Source of the DNA: Paraburkholderia sp. Tr-20389
GTDB lineage: Bacteria; Pseudomonadota; Gammaproteobacteria; Burkholderiales; Burkholderiaceae
Direction of reading: 5' to 3'
NCBI RefSeq assembly: GCF_017104565.1
Contig: NZ_JAAGPD010000014.1
Location: 62,001 to 126,000, forward strand
Length of the DNA stretch: 64,000 nt
Shown: positions 56,262 to 64,000 of the stretch, piece after piece
How the letters are laid out: every line of letters begins with the position of its first letter
How positions within the stretch are numbered: position 1 is the stretch's first letter
Position numbers and translations under genes: made by a program
The notes under the pieces: generated by a model
The model's database searches: none
Seen by the model: the letters and a program-made list of their open reading frames with translations, nothing else
What the model was told of the DNA's origin: nothing

Positions 56262-56915
56262 TCAATTTGCAACGCTGGTTGTCCGTTGATTGGCAATGTG
56301 GGTGTGATTGCCAATATGCGTTCTCCCCTTCCAAAGAATAAGAATGCAAAAAAATAGGGTAAGGCTTCCTACCGCAACATGCTTGATGCTGAGAGGGTAT
56401 TCAAATCCCACGGTGTCCAAGGTGAAGTAGGCCAAAGCAAGCCAAATGCATAACGTAAACAAATTGACAATCTGATTTGTCTTTGATACGGAGATGTTGC
56501 TCGGCCCTGTGACATGCTTTTCAAAGAAACTGTCTCGCGATGGACGGACTAGAATAGTCTTGTAGAGCGGCCCTGTGACCTTATCTTCAAGAATGTCTAC
56601 GTGGTTTTCCCAATTCTCCTGCCATTTCTTGCTGCCGCGATTAACTTGAAACCAAGCGAATGTAAATAGAAATCCAATGCATGCAACGATAAAGGCCAAG
56701 AATTTCTTATCGTCCAAATTTTGCGCGTTCAGGATAATGAAATAACCAGCGAACGCAGCAGCAATAAGCGTCCAAAAATACGTCGCCCGCTTCCAATAGA
56801 GTTCGATCTCAAATTTTCGTATATCGAGGGCGTGTTCTAACGATGCTTTCAATTTTTCTTTGTTCTCCGGCTCGATGCCGAAGTCACTCTTATACTTTTT
56901 TTCGTCGATCTTCAT
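56262..56915 (-). CDS. Four-helix membrane protein (possibly RipA-like or SLATT-like)
   Basis: 217 residues from ATG 56915 with GGGGA upstream; an earlier ATG (56957) adds 14 residues. There are two pairs of membrane helices, about 45-64/70-88 (YFWTLIAAAFAGYFIILN, FLAFIVACIGFLFTFAWF) and 160-180/190-208, separated by a basic soluble stretch. The N-terminus YWKRATYFWTLIAAAF resembles, from memory, the RipA-type octameric membrane proteins; SLATT-type pore effectors are an alternative. Codons are AT-richer than the chromosomal average, suggesting acquisition. It lies downstream of, and in the same direction as, the deoxyribosyltransferase-like gene. Confidence 0.7.
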   Translation of the reverse strand: MKIDEKKYKSDFGIEPENKEKLKASLEHALDIRKFEIELYWKRATYFWTLIAAAFAGYFIILNAQNLDDKKFLAFIVACIGFLFTFAWFQVNRGSKKWQENWENHVDILEDKVTGPLYKTILVRPSRDSFFEKHVTGPSNISVSKTNQIVNLFTLCIWLALAYFTLDTVGFEYPLSIKHVAVGSLTLFFCILILWKGRTHIGNHTHIANQRTTSVAN

Positions 56916-57055
56916 GGATCCCCAGTCTTGATTTGGAACTGACTGGCATGCAGCCAATGCGTCATATTTCCGCTTTGAGAAGAATGCCTCAATAACTTCT
57001 TAAACTGACTATTGCATCCACCGATTAATAGACTATGCGATATCGCTTTAATTCG

Positions 57056-58021
57056 CTATAGAGGTTCGATTTCGCGCGGCTTACGATTCGTCAATTCGAT
57101 CAGTCTGTTTGTGAGTTTCTTGCGCAGATCTGTCTGATTGACGTATTCTGGGCAATTGTAGCCAGACAAATCGAAGTGAATCCCCGTCCCCGACTTCCGG
57201 AAAAGAATAACCCTTTTCCCTAACGCATGCGCATAGCCAACTTCGTAATAGACATTCGGTCGCGCCCCTGTGAGGTCCGCAAACAAGAATTCACTGGTCC
57301 GTATCTCGTTCAGGACTCGCTCACTGATCAACCCCTCGTGTTCGATGTCATCCGCGCGAAGAGCACGAACTTCAAATTGCTGGAATATATTGCGCACAGT
57401 TTCAACCGTATCTGTCAATTCCGGATTCGACGGGTCCATCCACATCATAATGAATGCGGTACCAATCCGATATTTCGAGCTGTCATTCTGCGTCCTGGAT
57501 ACCACTTGGCCCGCGCTAGCCGGAGATGCTTCGACCAGCTTTAGAACCAGACTTACCTTGTCCAGCTGAGCATAGAATTCCGATTCAGCTTGATCAGGAG
57601 GCAAACCTGATAACTCGGACTGGTCAGCGGGACGAAAACCAAGTACGACGTCTTCGTCGTGAATGACGCTTGCTTCCTGGAATATGTAGCGCCTAAGACG
57701 AAGAGCGGCGCGCATCGCCTTTGCGGCAATCTTCACGTCGAGTTGATCCTCGCTGCCGGTCAACGGCGATACTCGCGCTGCTTCTGCCAAGGCAGCGCAC
57801 GGGATCAGCAATCGATCCACCAACGCCATCGCAAGTCCACGAAGATCTTCAGACAACTGATCCCAATAAAAATTTGGGTCACTACTCGTGTAGCCTCCGC
57901 CGAAGGGCGTCGGGGCCTCTTGCGAAACGGCACATTTCCGAGCCTCATCAAAATACTTTGCAGCCGCATCCCACAGCTCTCGAAACTGCGTCCGAATCTC
58001 CGAACCCGCGACGTCGCTCAT
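57056..58021 (-). CDS. Nucleoside 2-deoxyribosyltransferase-like protein with helical N-terminus
   Basis: 321 residues. Residues 1-175 are mostly helical and unfamiliar. Residues 185-310 form a Rossmann-like domain of the nucleoside deoxyribosyltransferase/TIR-like group: YRIGTAFIMMWMDPSN, FLFADLTGARPNVYYEVGYA and HALGKRVILFRK, with Glu260 in the catalytic position. Such domains act on nucleotides or NAD-like molecules and are common in conflict systems. GGGGG lies shortly before the ATG. Gap of 140 bases to the membrane gene. Confidence 0.75.
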   Translation of the reverse strand: MSDVAGSEIRTQFRELWDAAAKYFDEARKCAVSQEAPTPFGGGYTSSDPNFYWDQLSEDLRGLAMALVDRLLIPCAALAEAARVSPLTGSEDQLDVKIAAKAMRAALRLRRYIFQEASVIHDEDVVLGFRPADQSELSGLPPDQAESEFYAQLDKVSLVLKLVEASPASAGQVVSRTQNDSSKYRIGTAFIMMWMDPSNPELTDTVETVRNIFQQFEVRALRADDIEHEGLISERVLNEIRTSEFLFADLTGARPNVYYEVGYAHALGKRVILFRKSGTGIHFDLSGYNCPEYVNQTDLRKKLTNRLIELTNRKPREIEPL

Positions 58022-58024
58022 AAA

Positions 58025-58303
58025 TTAGCCCCCATTCCGCCGTCCATTTAAAATCTCGATTTGACGCGCCAGAGCGTCACTGCCGATATAGTGTAGTAGA
58101 AGCGCGCGGGTGAGCGGTTTGTTTTCGGATACGAAGGCGCCGTTTGAATGTCGCATGAAGCGTCGAGACGAACAACGCTTCGTGGCCGACCAGCGCCCCC
58201 GGCGGAGCTCGATGATCGCCTCGGGTGCGCGATTCATGCAAAGGGCATAAAGCGACCCACTTCCGCCGTTCGAAACGATGCGCGTATAACGGACCGCTTC
58301 CAA
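58025..58303 (-). CDS. Small uncertain open reading frame upstream of the deoxyribosyltransferase-like gene
   Basis: Up to 92 residues from a TTG start; internal ATGs could give 70 or 43 residues (the shortest begins MRHSNGAFVSENKPLTRALL). It ends three bases before the next gene, and its last codons contain that gene's Shine-Dalgarno, a typical coupled layout. No domain recognised. It may instead be the tail of a lost gene. Confidence 0.35.
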   Translation of the reverse strand: MEAVRYTRIVSNGGSGSLYALCMNRAPEAIIELRRGRWSATKRCSSRRFMRHSNGAFVSENKPLTRALLLHYIGSDALARQIEILNGRRNGG

Positions 58304-58379
58304 GGTGTAGCGGCCGTTGTGGCATTCCTAGACTTCGGCTCTGCCAATGGCGGCGTTGCTGAAGATGCCTTTTATAAGG

Positions 58380-59318
58380 TCAAATCTTCTCCCACTTCAG
58401 CTTACTTCCATCTACCCAAAGCTTGCATAACGCCGTGCATGGCGCGCATTCAAGTGCCGTAGCAGTGATGATGACTACGCCGCCAACCTTGGGTAGCGTC
58501 GGAGGTCTCCAGAAATTTCCGCTAGGTGGCGCAGACAAGCTTATCCAATCCAACCCGGGCTGCTCCGATGAAATCGGTTCTCCGTACATGGCCAAACTAA
58601 CGAGCCTTTCCTCTCCCGGGTTAAGACTGAACGCGTCCATACGAAGCCATCGTTCGGGGCTGACAGCATTCATGCCTGTTGCCTCGAAGTGAATCTTGCA
58701 ATTCGTTAAATACGCGTTTCCAGTATTTTTTATCCCAACCAGTACGGTCTTCGTAATATTGACGGGGCCGTGTTTCTGAGCTTCCACATAGCTACCGTCC
58801 TGACCAATCACGATAGAAAGCTTATGTACTGTATTTACACGAGCTTGTGCCGAATCAGATTCGCCCATTTTGGCAATCTCGTCCGGACTCGCTTCGGCAG
58901 TAGAGGATCCGCGTCGTACGTACACTGTCCGGGCCGTCACCTTCCCGAAACCTTTCGGTAAATAGAACGGGCGAGCCTGCGGCGGAATCGTAAAAAGTCC
59001 GAGAGTCTGCCCTCTAAAGTCAACTGAGCGATATGCAAACTGTATAGGGCGATTGACTTTTGCATTTACGAACTGTTGCAGTCGAGAGTCGTCGATATCA
59101 TTGTCTAAGCCGACGATCTCCTTTGATCCGTCACGTACGCCGATCACGATATATGCTGTCGTTGTCCTCCATGCGTTGGCAAACGCCAAAATATCTTTCA
59201 GCAAGGAAGACTTGCTATCGTCGTCCGCGTTTTCGAACGGATACTGCTGAAGCTTGAAGTCCAGCGCATCGCCTTCGCTGCTGTAGAGCAACCTTTCTAT
59301 AAGGAAATCGTCTTCCAT
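58380..59318 (-). CDS. AlbA_2 (Schlafen-type) protein with C-terminal beta domain
   Basis: 312 residues. Residues 1-150 form the AlbA_2 nucleic-acid-binding domain: EGDALDFKLQQYPFE, LKDILAFANAWRTTTAYIVI and GVRDGSKEIVGL, ending in VYVRRGSSTAEASPDEIAKM. Residues about 165-312 are an Ig-like beta region (VLVGIKNTGNAYLTNCKIHF, NPGEERLVSLAMYGEP). AlbA_2 domains occur in transcription-linked and antiphage proteins. Single gene with its own upstream gap. Confidence 0.82.
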   Translation of the reverse strand: MEDDFLIERLLYSSEGDALDFKLQQYPFENADDDSKSSLLKDILAFANAWRTTTAYIVIGVRDGSKEIVGLDNDIDDSRLQQFVNAKVNRPIQFAYRSVDFRGQTLGLFTIPPQARPFYLPKGFGKVTARTVYVRRGSSTAEASPDEIAKMGESDSAQARVNTVHKLSIVIGQDGSYVEAQKHGPVNITKTVLVGIKNTGNAYLTNCKIHFEATGMNAVSPERWLRMDAFSLNPGEERLVSLAMYGEPISSEQPGLDWISLSAPPSGNFWRPPTLPKVGGVVIITATALECAPCTALCKLWVDGSKLKWEKI

Positions 59319-59544
59319 AGTGACCCTGTCCCGGTACCGAAGGTTAGTGTGTTGACGACACTATAGAGCAGCCATTCGTGTCGATTGATTTATGGCCGCC
59401 CGAACCCTCTTCGCGGCAGTAGGCGTGAGTTTGGAATTCGAGCTCATGGGAAATCAGCATGACCTGATTCCTCATTCTTTCACAGGCTCGCAACTTACGA
59501 ACGCGCGAACGTGCCAAAGCCGAAGATCGCGACACTTCGCGAAT

Positions 59545-60249
59545 TTAGTCCCGTTCGGCCTCTAGGAATCGCGTTTGAGCTGGGGTGTTAAGAAACGCAT
59601 ACGATTCATAGTGCTTTTCCAGCAACTCCACAAACAAGTCCACGGTGCGTCGAACGCCATCGAGTCGGAGTTCCAAGTCGGCTGAACGCCCTCTCGCTCC
59701 CACTGAAGCGGGGCTTACCCGACCATGAGCCACTTGATGACGCTTTTGGACCACCTCGTCAACGTAGAAGCGATCTGGACTGTTTATTATCGAATCGGTG
59801 GCAATGCCGAGATAGCTTGCGATATCGGCAATAGTCTCCATTTCGGAGTTTTGCAAATGAGGGGCGAAGACGGAACTCTCTATTCGACATGCACGGCCGT
59901 CATAGATGGCATCGACAAAATCCAACCGTTTTTTCCATTTTCTCTGCGACTGAGCCTCTGATAGAGCTTTAAACTGAGCATTCATGGCCGTAGGCAAGAA
60001 CCGCAGTGACAAATCCAAGTTTTGAAGCCCAAGGGCAGACGCAGATCGAAGAAAGCTCTCCGTAGCTTCGTTTAACGACTGCTCTAGTGCGCCGTATAGA
60101 TGGACATAAAACAGCCCGCGAAGAATTTTCACTTCTTCGGTATCTACTGGCGGCACATCAGCCGATTCGATCGCCTTGATATGGGACAATAACGTTCGTA
60201 TTTCCCGAAATCTTTCGGCCATCGGCGTGCGCGGAATTGACAGTGCCAT
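59545..60249 (-). CDS. HEPN-type putative RNase, MAE_28990/MAE_18760-like
   Basis: 234 mostly helical residues. The HEPN catalytic motif R-x4-H is present as RHQVAH (Arg170, His175), late in the chain. An N-terminal bundle (LRGLFYVHLYGALEQSLNEA) matches the MAE_28990/MAE_18760 family. Expected activity: RNA cleavage on infection. The ATG lies two bases after the DUF262 stop, so translation is coupled to its partner. Confidence 0.8.
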   Translation of the reverse strand: MALSIPRTPMAERFREIRTLLSHIKAIESADVPPVDTEEVKILRGLFYVHLYGALEQSLNEATESFLRSASALGLQNLDLSLRFLPTAMNAQFKALSEAQSQRKWKKRLDFVDAIYDGRACRIESSVFAPHLQNSEMETIADIASYLGIATDSIINSPDRFYVDEVVQKRHQVAHGRVSPASVGARGRSADLELRLDGVRRTVDLFVELLEKHYESYAFLNTPAQTRFLEAERD

Positions 60250-60251
60250 TT

Positions 60252-61307
60252 TTATAGCAAATAGTCGCGCACCAATTCAATCCTTCCACTCACCATTCGT
60301 TTGTTGTTCGTTCCGGCCGTTGTAAGCTTTTTCAGCTCTTTATTACTAACGAGGTCCCGTAATTTTTTTGTATCAGGGTCGATTCCGGCCTGAATGGCCA
60401 AGGCAGTTCCTACAGATAGCGCCTCAAAAAGATTGGCGGGCGTGATAGTGGACTGACCTCGTGTTATTCCCTTCGGAAAGGCTGTCGCTAAGGCCGACAA
60501 AACTTTCTTGAATAAGTTTATTTTGGAACTAGGGATGAGTTTGCTCGAATTTTCTTTCATATAGTTATTGAGAAAATCTTTGACGCTCTTTTCGAAATTA
60601 TTGTAGTTATAGAGATACGCAAAGTATCTGAGAACATACTCCTCAGAAGTGCCATTCTTAGTGTCACCCTCCCGTAGTCGCACTACCTGCTTGAAATCAT
60701 TAAGGGCCGCTATCTTTCTTAATGAATCATTGAAAGGTCCGCGATAGATACAGTTCCGTATCTCTTGGTTGGTCAAAAGAACGCCACCCGTATTCAGTCG
60801 CTCAAAAAGATCGAAGCGAACGTTGAGGTCGCTCTTGTCGTTAAGAACAGTGACTCGAATCGGTCGCGTCATAAACATGAGCTGCATCGATTTTGGAAGC
60901 TCGCTAAACGTCAGATCGTTTAATGCGCTCAGTTTTTCAAGACCAGCGACTCCAAGAGGGGCTTTTCGGTTAATGGTTCCAAGCAGCTTCGAGCTATCCC
61001 CGACAAAGTGGGCAATCGTCGATAGACGTTGAACCCCATCGACGATTTCCCATGTTGCGTCAGGATTCGTTGCCATAAACAGGCTCGGCACCGGGATTCC
61101 AAGGAAAATCGACTCTATAAGCTCCGATTCACGCGCCTCATCCCATACGAACTGCCGCTGGTACTCCGGCGGAACGAAGATAGCGCCCTCGACGAACATG
61201 TCGTAAATCTGCCGGATGGTCATGTCGTAACTGTCGAACGACACTAGGCGGCGTTCACTGTCCAGCTGCTGTTGGAGTTCCACGAAGGAGAAGGGCTTTT
61301 GTGACAT
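60252..61307 (-). CDS. DUF262 (ParB/Srx-like) domain protein
   Basis: 351 residues. The N-terminal half has the DUF262 motifs PPEYQRQFVWDEARESELIE and SIFLGIPVPSLF, and WEIVDGVQRLSTI, a variant of the DGQQR motif with Val in place of the first Gln. The C-terminal half is helical and lysine-rich. DUF262 proteins are NTP-dependent nucleases or sensors, seen in GmrSD-type systems and alone with HEPN partners. First gene of a two-gene unit with the HEPN protein. Confidence 0.85.
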   Translation of the reverse strand: MSQKPFSFVELQQQLDSERRLVSFDSYDMTIRQIYDMFVEGAIFVPPEYQRQFVWDEARESELIESIFLGIPVPSLFMATNPDATWEIVDGVQRLSTIAHFVGDSSKLLGTINRKAPLGVAGLEKLSALNDLTFSELPKSMQLMFMTRPIRVTVLNDKSDLNVRFDLFERLNTGGVLLTNQEIRNCIYRGPFNDSLRKIAALNDFKQVVRLREGDTKNGTSEEYVLRYFAYLYNYNNFEKSVKDFLNNYMKENSSKLIPSSKINLFKKVLSALATAFPKGITRGQSTITPANLFEALSVGTALAIQAGIDPDTKKLRDLVSNKELKKLTTAGTNNKRMVSGRIELVRDYLL

Positions 61308-61901
61308 ATGTTAACGATCTTGTAGTGTCAGTTTCTGCGTCCGCTTGACCTGTCGGTCTTTTGGGCTATATGTGACCAAGCATTATCTCTGGGCGTAGAA
61401 TAGCCGAAACAATACAACACCGGGCCGAACTGCACTAGGGGCGCATGGTGGGTGAAACGTCGGACGGGCGCCGCCCTTGCCAGCGTCTACGCAAACTGGG
61501 GAACGGCCGACGGATCGTCAGAGCGAATGACTGCCATCGGGGTGAACTTGCCGTTTGAATGACCATTTTCGCATACGGGCGACTGGCCGAATCTGGGCCG
61601 ATAATTGCCAATCCGTTTGCAATCGGCGAGCGCGTTGCGCGAGTGGCAGCGCACAACCCCACTCATTACCATCTGGGCGTATCCACTGCTCCGGTACTCC
61701 TTGGACTTGTAGCCCGAGAGAATCCCGTTCGAATGCCTGTCTGGCGTTTTCGCACTGTTATAGACGCGACCGGTAACGAGCGGCACGCCGAACGCAGCGG
61801 CGGATAGCAGCGATGGAATAGATCATCACGCCTGGCTGTTCTGGTAAAGCGAACCGCAGAGACGTCGCCCATTTGCGTGGTACCCAACCAGGATAGTCAT
61901 C
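61308..61901. other. Non-coding right border of the accessory island
   Basis: 594 bases between the DUF262 start and the DUF3455 gene. Short frames exist on both strands but none shows conserved protein sequence or a ribosome-binding site. The DUF262 promoter must lie near 61310-61400. No integrase, attachment site or tRNA was seen. Confidence 0.45.
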
Positions 61902-62465
61902 ATGTTTCCTTTTCGGTTTTGCGTGATTAGCGCCATTCGCTCGCTATGCGCTGGCGGGCCACGACAGCCCGCCGCTCAAGCCGCGGTAGTGGCCTGTGTT
62001 GCGCTGACGTCGCCCGTCGCAGCGAATGCGGCCGATCCCGCCCCACCCACACTCTCGCCTTCAGACGTCCAGACCTTCGCGGTCACGACGGCCACGGGCG
62101 TGCAGATCTATAGCTGCGAATACGACAGCAGCCGTCATCTTGGCTGGGTGTTCCAGCATCCGAAGGCCACGCTCTACGATGCAGCCGGACGAGTGTCCAT
62201 TCAGCATGACGCCGGCCCGTCCTGGGAAGCCGCCGATGGCAGCCGGATCGTCGGCCATGTGCTAGCGCAGGCACCGAGTGCCAACCCGAACAGTATTCCG
62301 CAACTGCTGCTCGAAACTCACACTACGGCTGAAGGCAGCCTGTCTGCCGTGCGATTCGTGCAACGACTCGACACCGCAGGCGGCACCGCGCCGACCGAAT
62401 CTTGCATCGACGAACATCAAACCGGTAGTTCCCCCTACTTTGCACGCTACATATTCCTGAGGTAA
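61902..62465 (+). CDS. DUF3455 exported protein
   Basis: 187 residues with an N-terminal export region (AVVACVALTSPVAANA). The core VQTFAVTTATGVQIYSCEYD, GWVFQHPKATLYDAAGR and GPSWEAADGSRIVGHV is characteristic of DUF3455. Function unknown; in other genomes these proteins are periplasmic or cell-surface. Cys residues in YSCEY and ESCID could pair. It marks the return to chromosome-like GC-rich sequence. Confidence 0.85.
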   Translation: MFPFRFCVISAIRSLCAGGPRQPAAQAAVVACVALTSPVAANAADPAPPTLSPSDVQTFAVTTATGVQIYSCEYDSSRHLGWVFQHPKATLYDAAGRVSIQHDAGPSWEAADGSRIVGHVLAQAPSANPNSIPQLLLETHTTAEGSLSAVRFVQRLDTAGGTAPTESCIDEHQTGSSPYFARYIFLR

Positions 62466-62827
62466 CGCTGCCGCGTTACATGCGCCGTTGCCGACCAATT
62501 CCGGCCTTAACGTCAGAACGTGGTAACTCCGCGCCTATTGCCGGCGTTGCGCATCTCGCACCGCGCCATGCTGGCGCTTCACGTCATCGAATCGTCGAAC
62601 CCGATGAGAGTCACATCGGATTTTTGTGTCGAGCGGCCGCATTCGGCTCGCCACGTCCACGCCCTCCCCGGCGTCGCCCGATATGCCCGCTCGTTGGCCA
62701 TAGCCGACGCTGGTGTGTCGACGCCGCCGAGCCTGCTTACGGCGCCGCAAGCGGAAGAGAATCGGAGAAGAGACAGTCCTGCAGGTCGGCTCGGCTATCA
62801 TGGCGATCCTCTCCGAAGTAGCTTCTT
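62466..62827. other. Intergenic region before the ABC-F gene
   Basis: 362 bases. TATCAT at 62796-62801 could be a -10 element for the ABC-F gene, without a good -35. Several open frames run through but none could be assigned to a family. Confidence 0.35.

Positions 62828-64000
<1,173 letters not shown>

Overview
The window reads as a chromosome segment of a high-GC betaproteobacterium of the Burkholderiaceae, most likely Paraburkholderia or Caballeronia. The grounds are GC-rich codons throughout, a DUF4148 protein, an intergenic palindrome of a type I associate with this group, a DipZ-type redox protein, and many LysR, OmpR and MarR regulators. No rRNA, tRNA, CRISPR array, transposase or integrase was seen.

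Layout. 1-2.0 kb: start of a degenerate serine/threonine kinase-like protein and an exported epoxide hydrolase. 2.5-12.9 kb: a cNMP-domain/thioredoxin-reductase fusion, two exported alpha/beta hydrolases, two paralogous OmpR-type response regulators without a histidine kinase, DipZ, a DUF4148 protein, a quinone oxidoreductase and a LysR regulator. TGTATC/GATACA boxes lie upstream of dipZ and of the second response regulator. 13.1-18.9 kb: a SAM-domain class III adenylate cyclase with an AAA/TPR output region, divergent from a SulP transporter ending in a cNMP-binding domain. 19-22 kb: a ClC channel, a MarR regulator and a methyltransferase. 22.2-25.4 kb: an envelope-stress-like module with an MXKDX-repeat protein, a YedY-like molybdoenzyme and a cytochrome b, divergent from an ECF sigma factor and its NrsF-type anti-sigma. 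Both directions carry GTAACC-N16-CGAA promoters. 25.5-28.5 kb: a TetR regulator with its operator, an NmrA-like reductase and alanine dehydrogenase.

28.5-37 kb: an orphan cysteine-free harpin-like protein, a CPA2 antiporter, small exported proteins, a second SulP transporter, a cupredoxin and an exported beta-propeller, followed by an aldehyde dehydrogenase pseudogene in three pieces. 38.5-46.8 kb: two convergent transcription units encoding a MaoC-type hydratase, acyl-CoA dehydrogenase, class III CoA-transferase, MFS transporter, LysR regulator, CitE-like lyase and ETF. Together they could convert a branched C5 dicarboxylate (methylsuccinate or mesaconate) to acetyl-CoA and pyruvate. 47-49 kb: an enolase-superfamily sugar-acid enzyme with a divergent FadR-type regulator and a palindromic operator.

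49-61.3 kb is an accessory, partly AT-richer island that looks like a defence island. Its main element is a two-gene operon: a protein with three TIR-like domains, coupled to a 1550-residue nSTAND1 NTPase with one membrane helix, about 22 YD-like repeats of roughly 32 residues, and a C-terminal PDZ domain. Behind it come a DUF4438 gene remnant, a membrane protein, a nucleoside-deoxyribosyltransferase-like protein, an AlbA_2 (Schlafen-type) protein and a coupled DUF262/HEPN pair. The window closes with a DUF3455 protein and the start of an ABC-F ATPase.

All family names come from reading the translated sequence; no database search was run.
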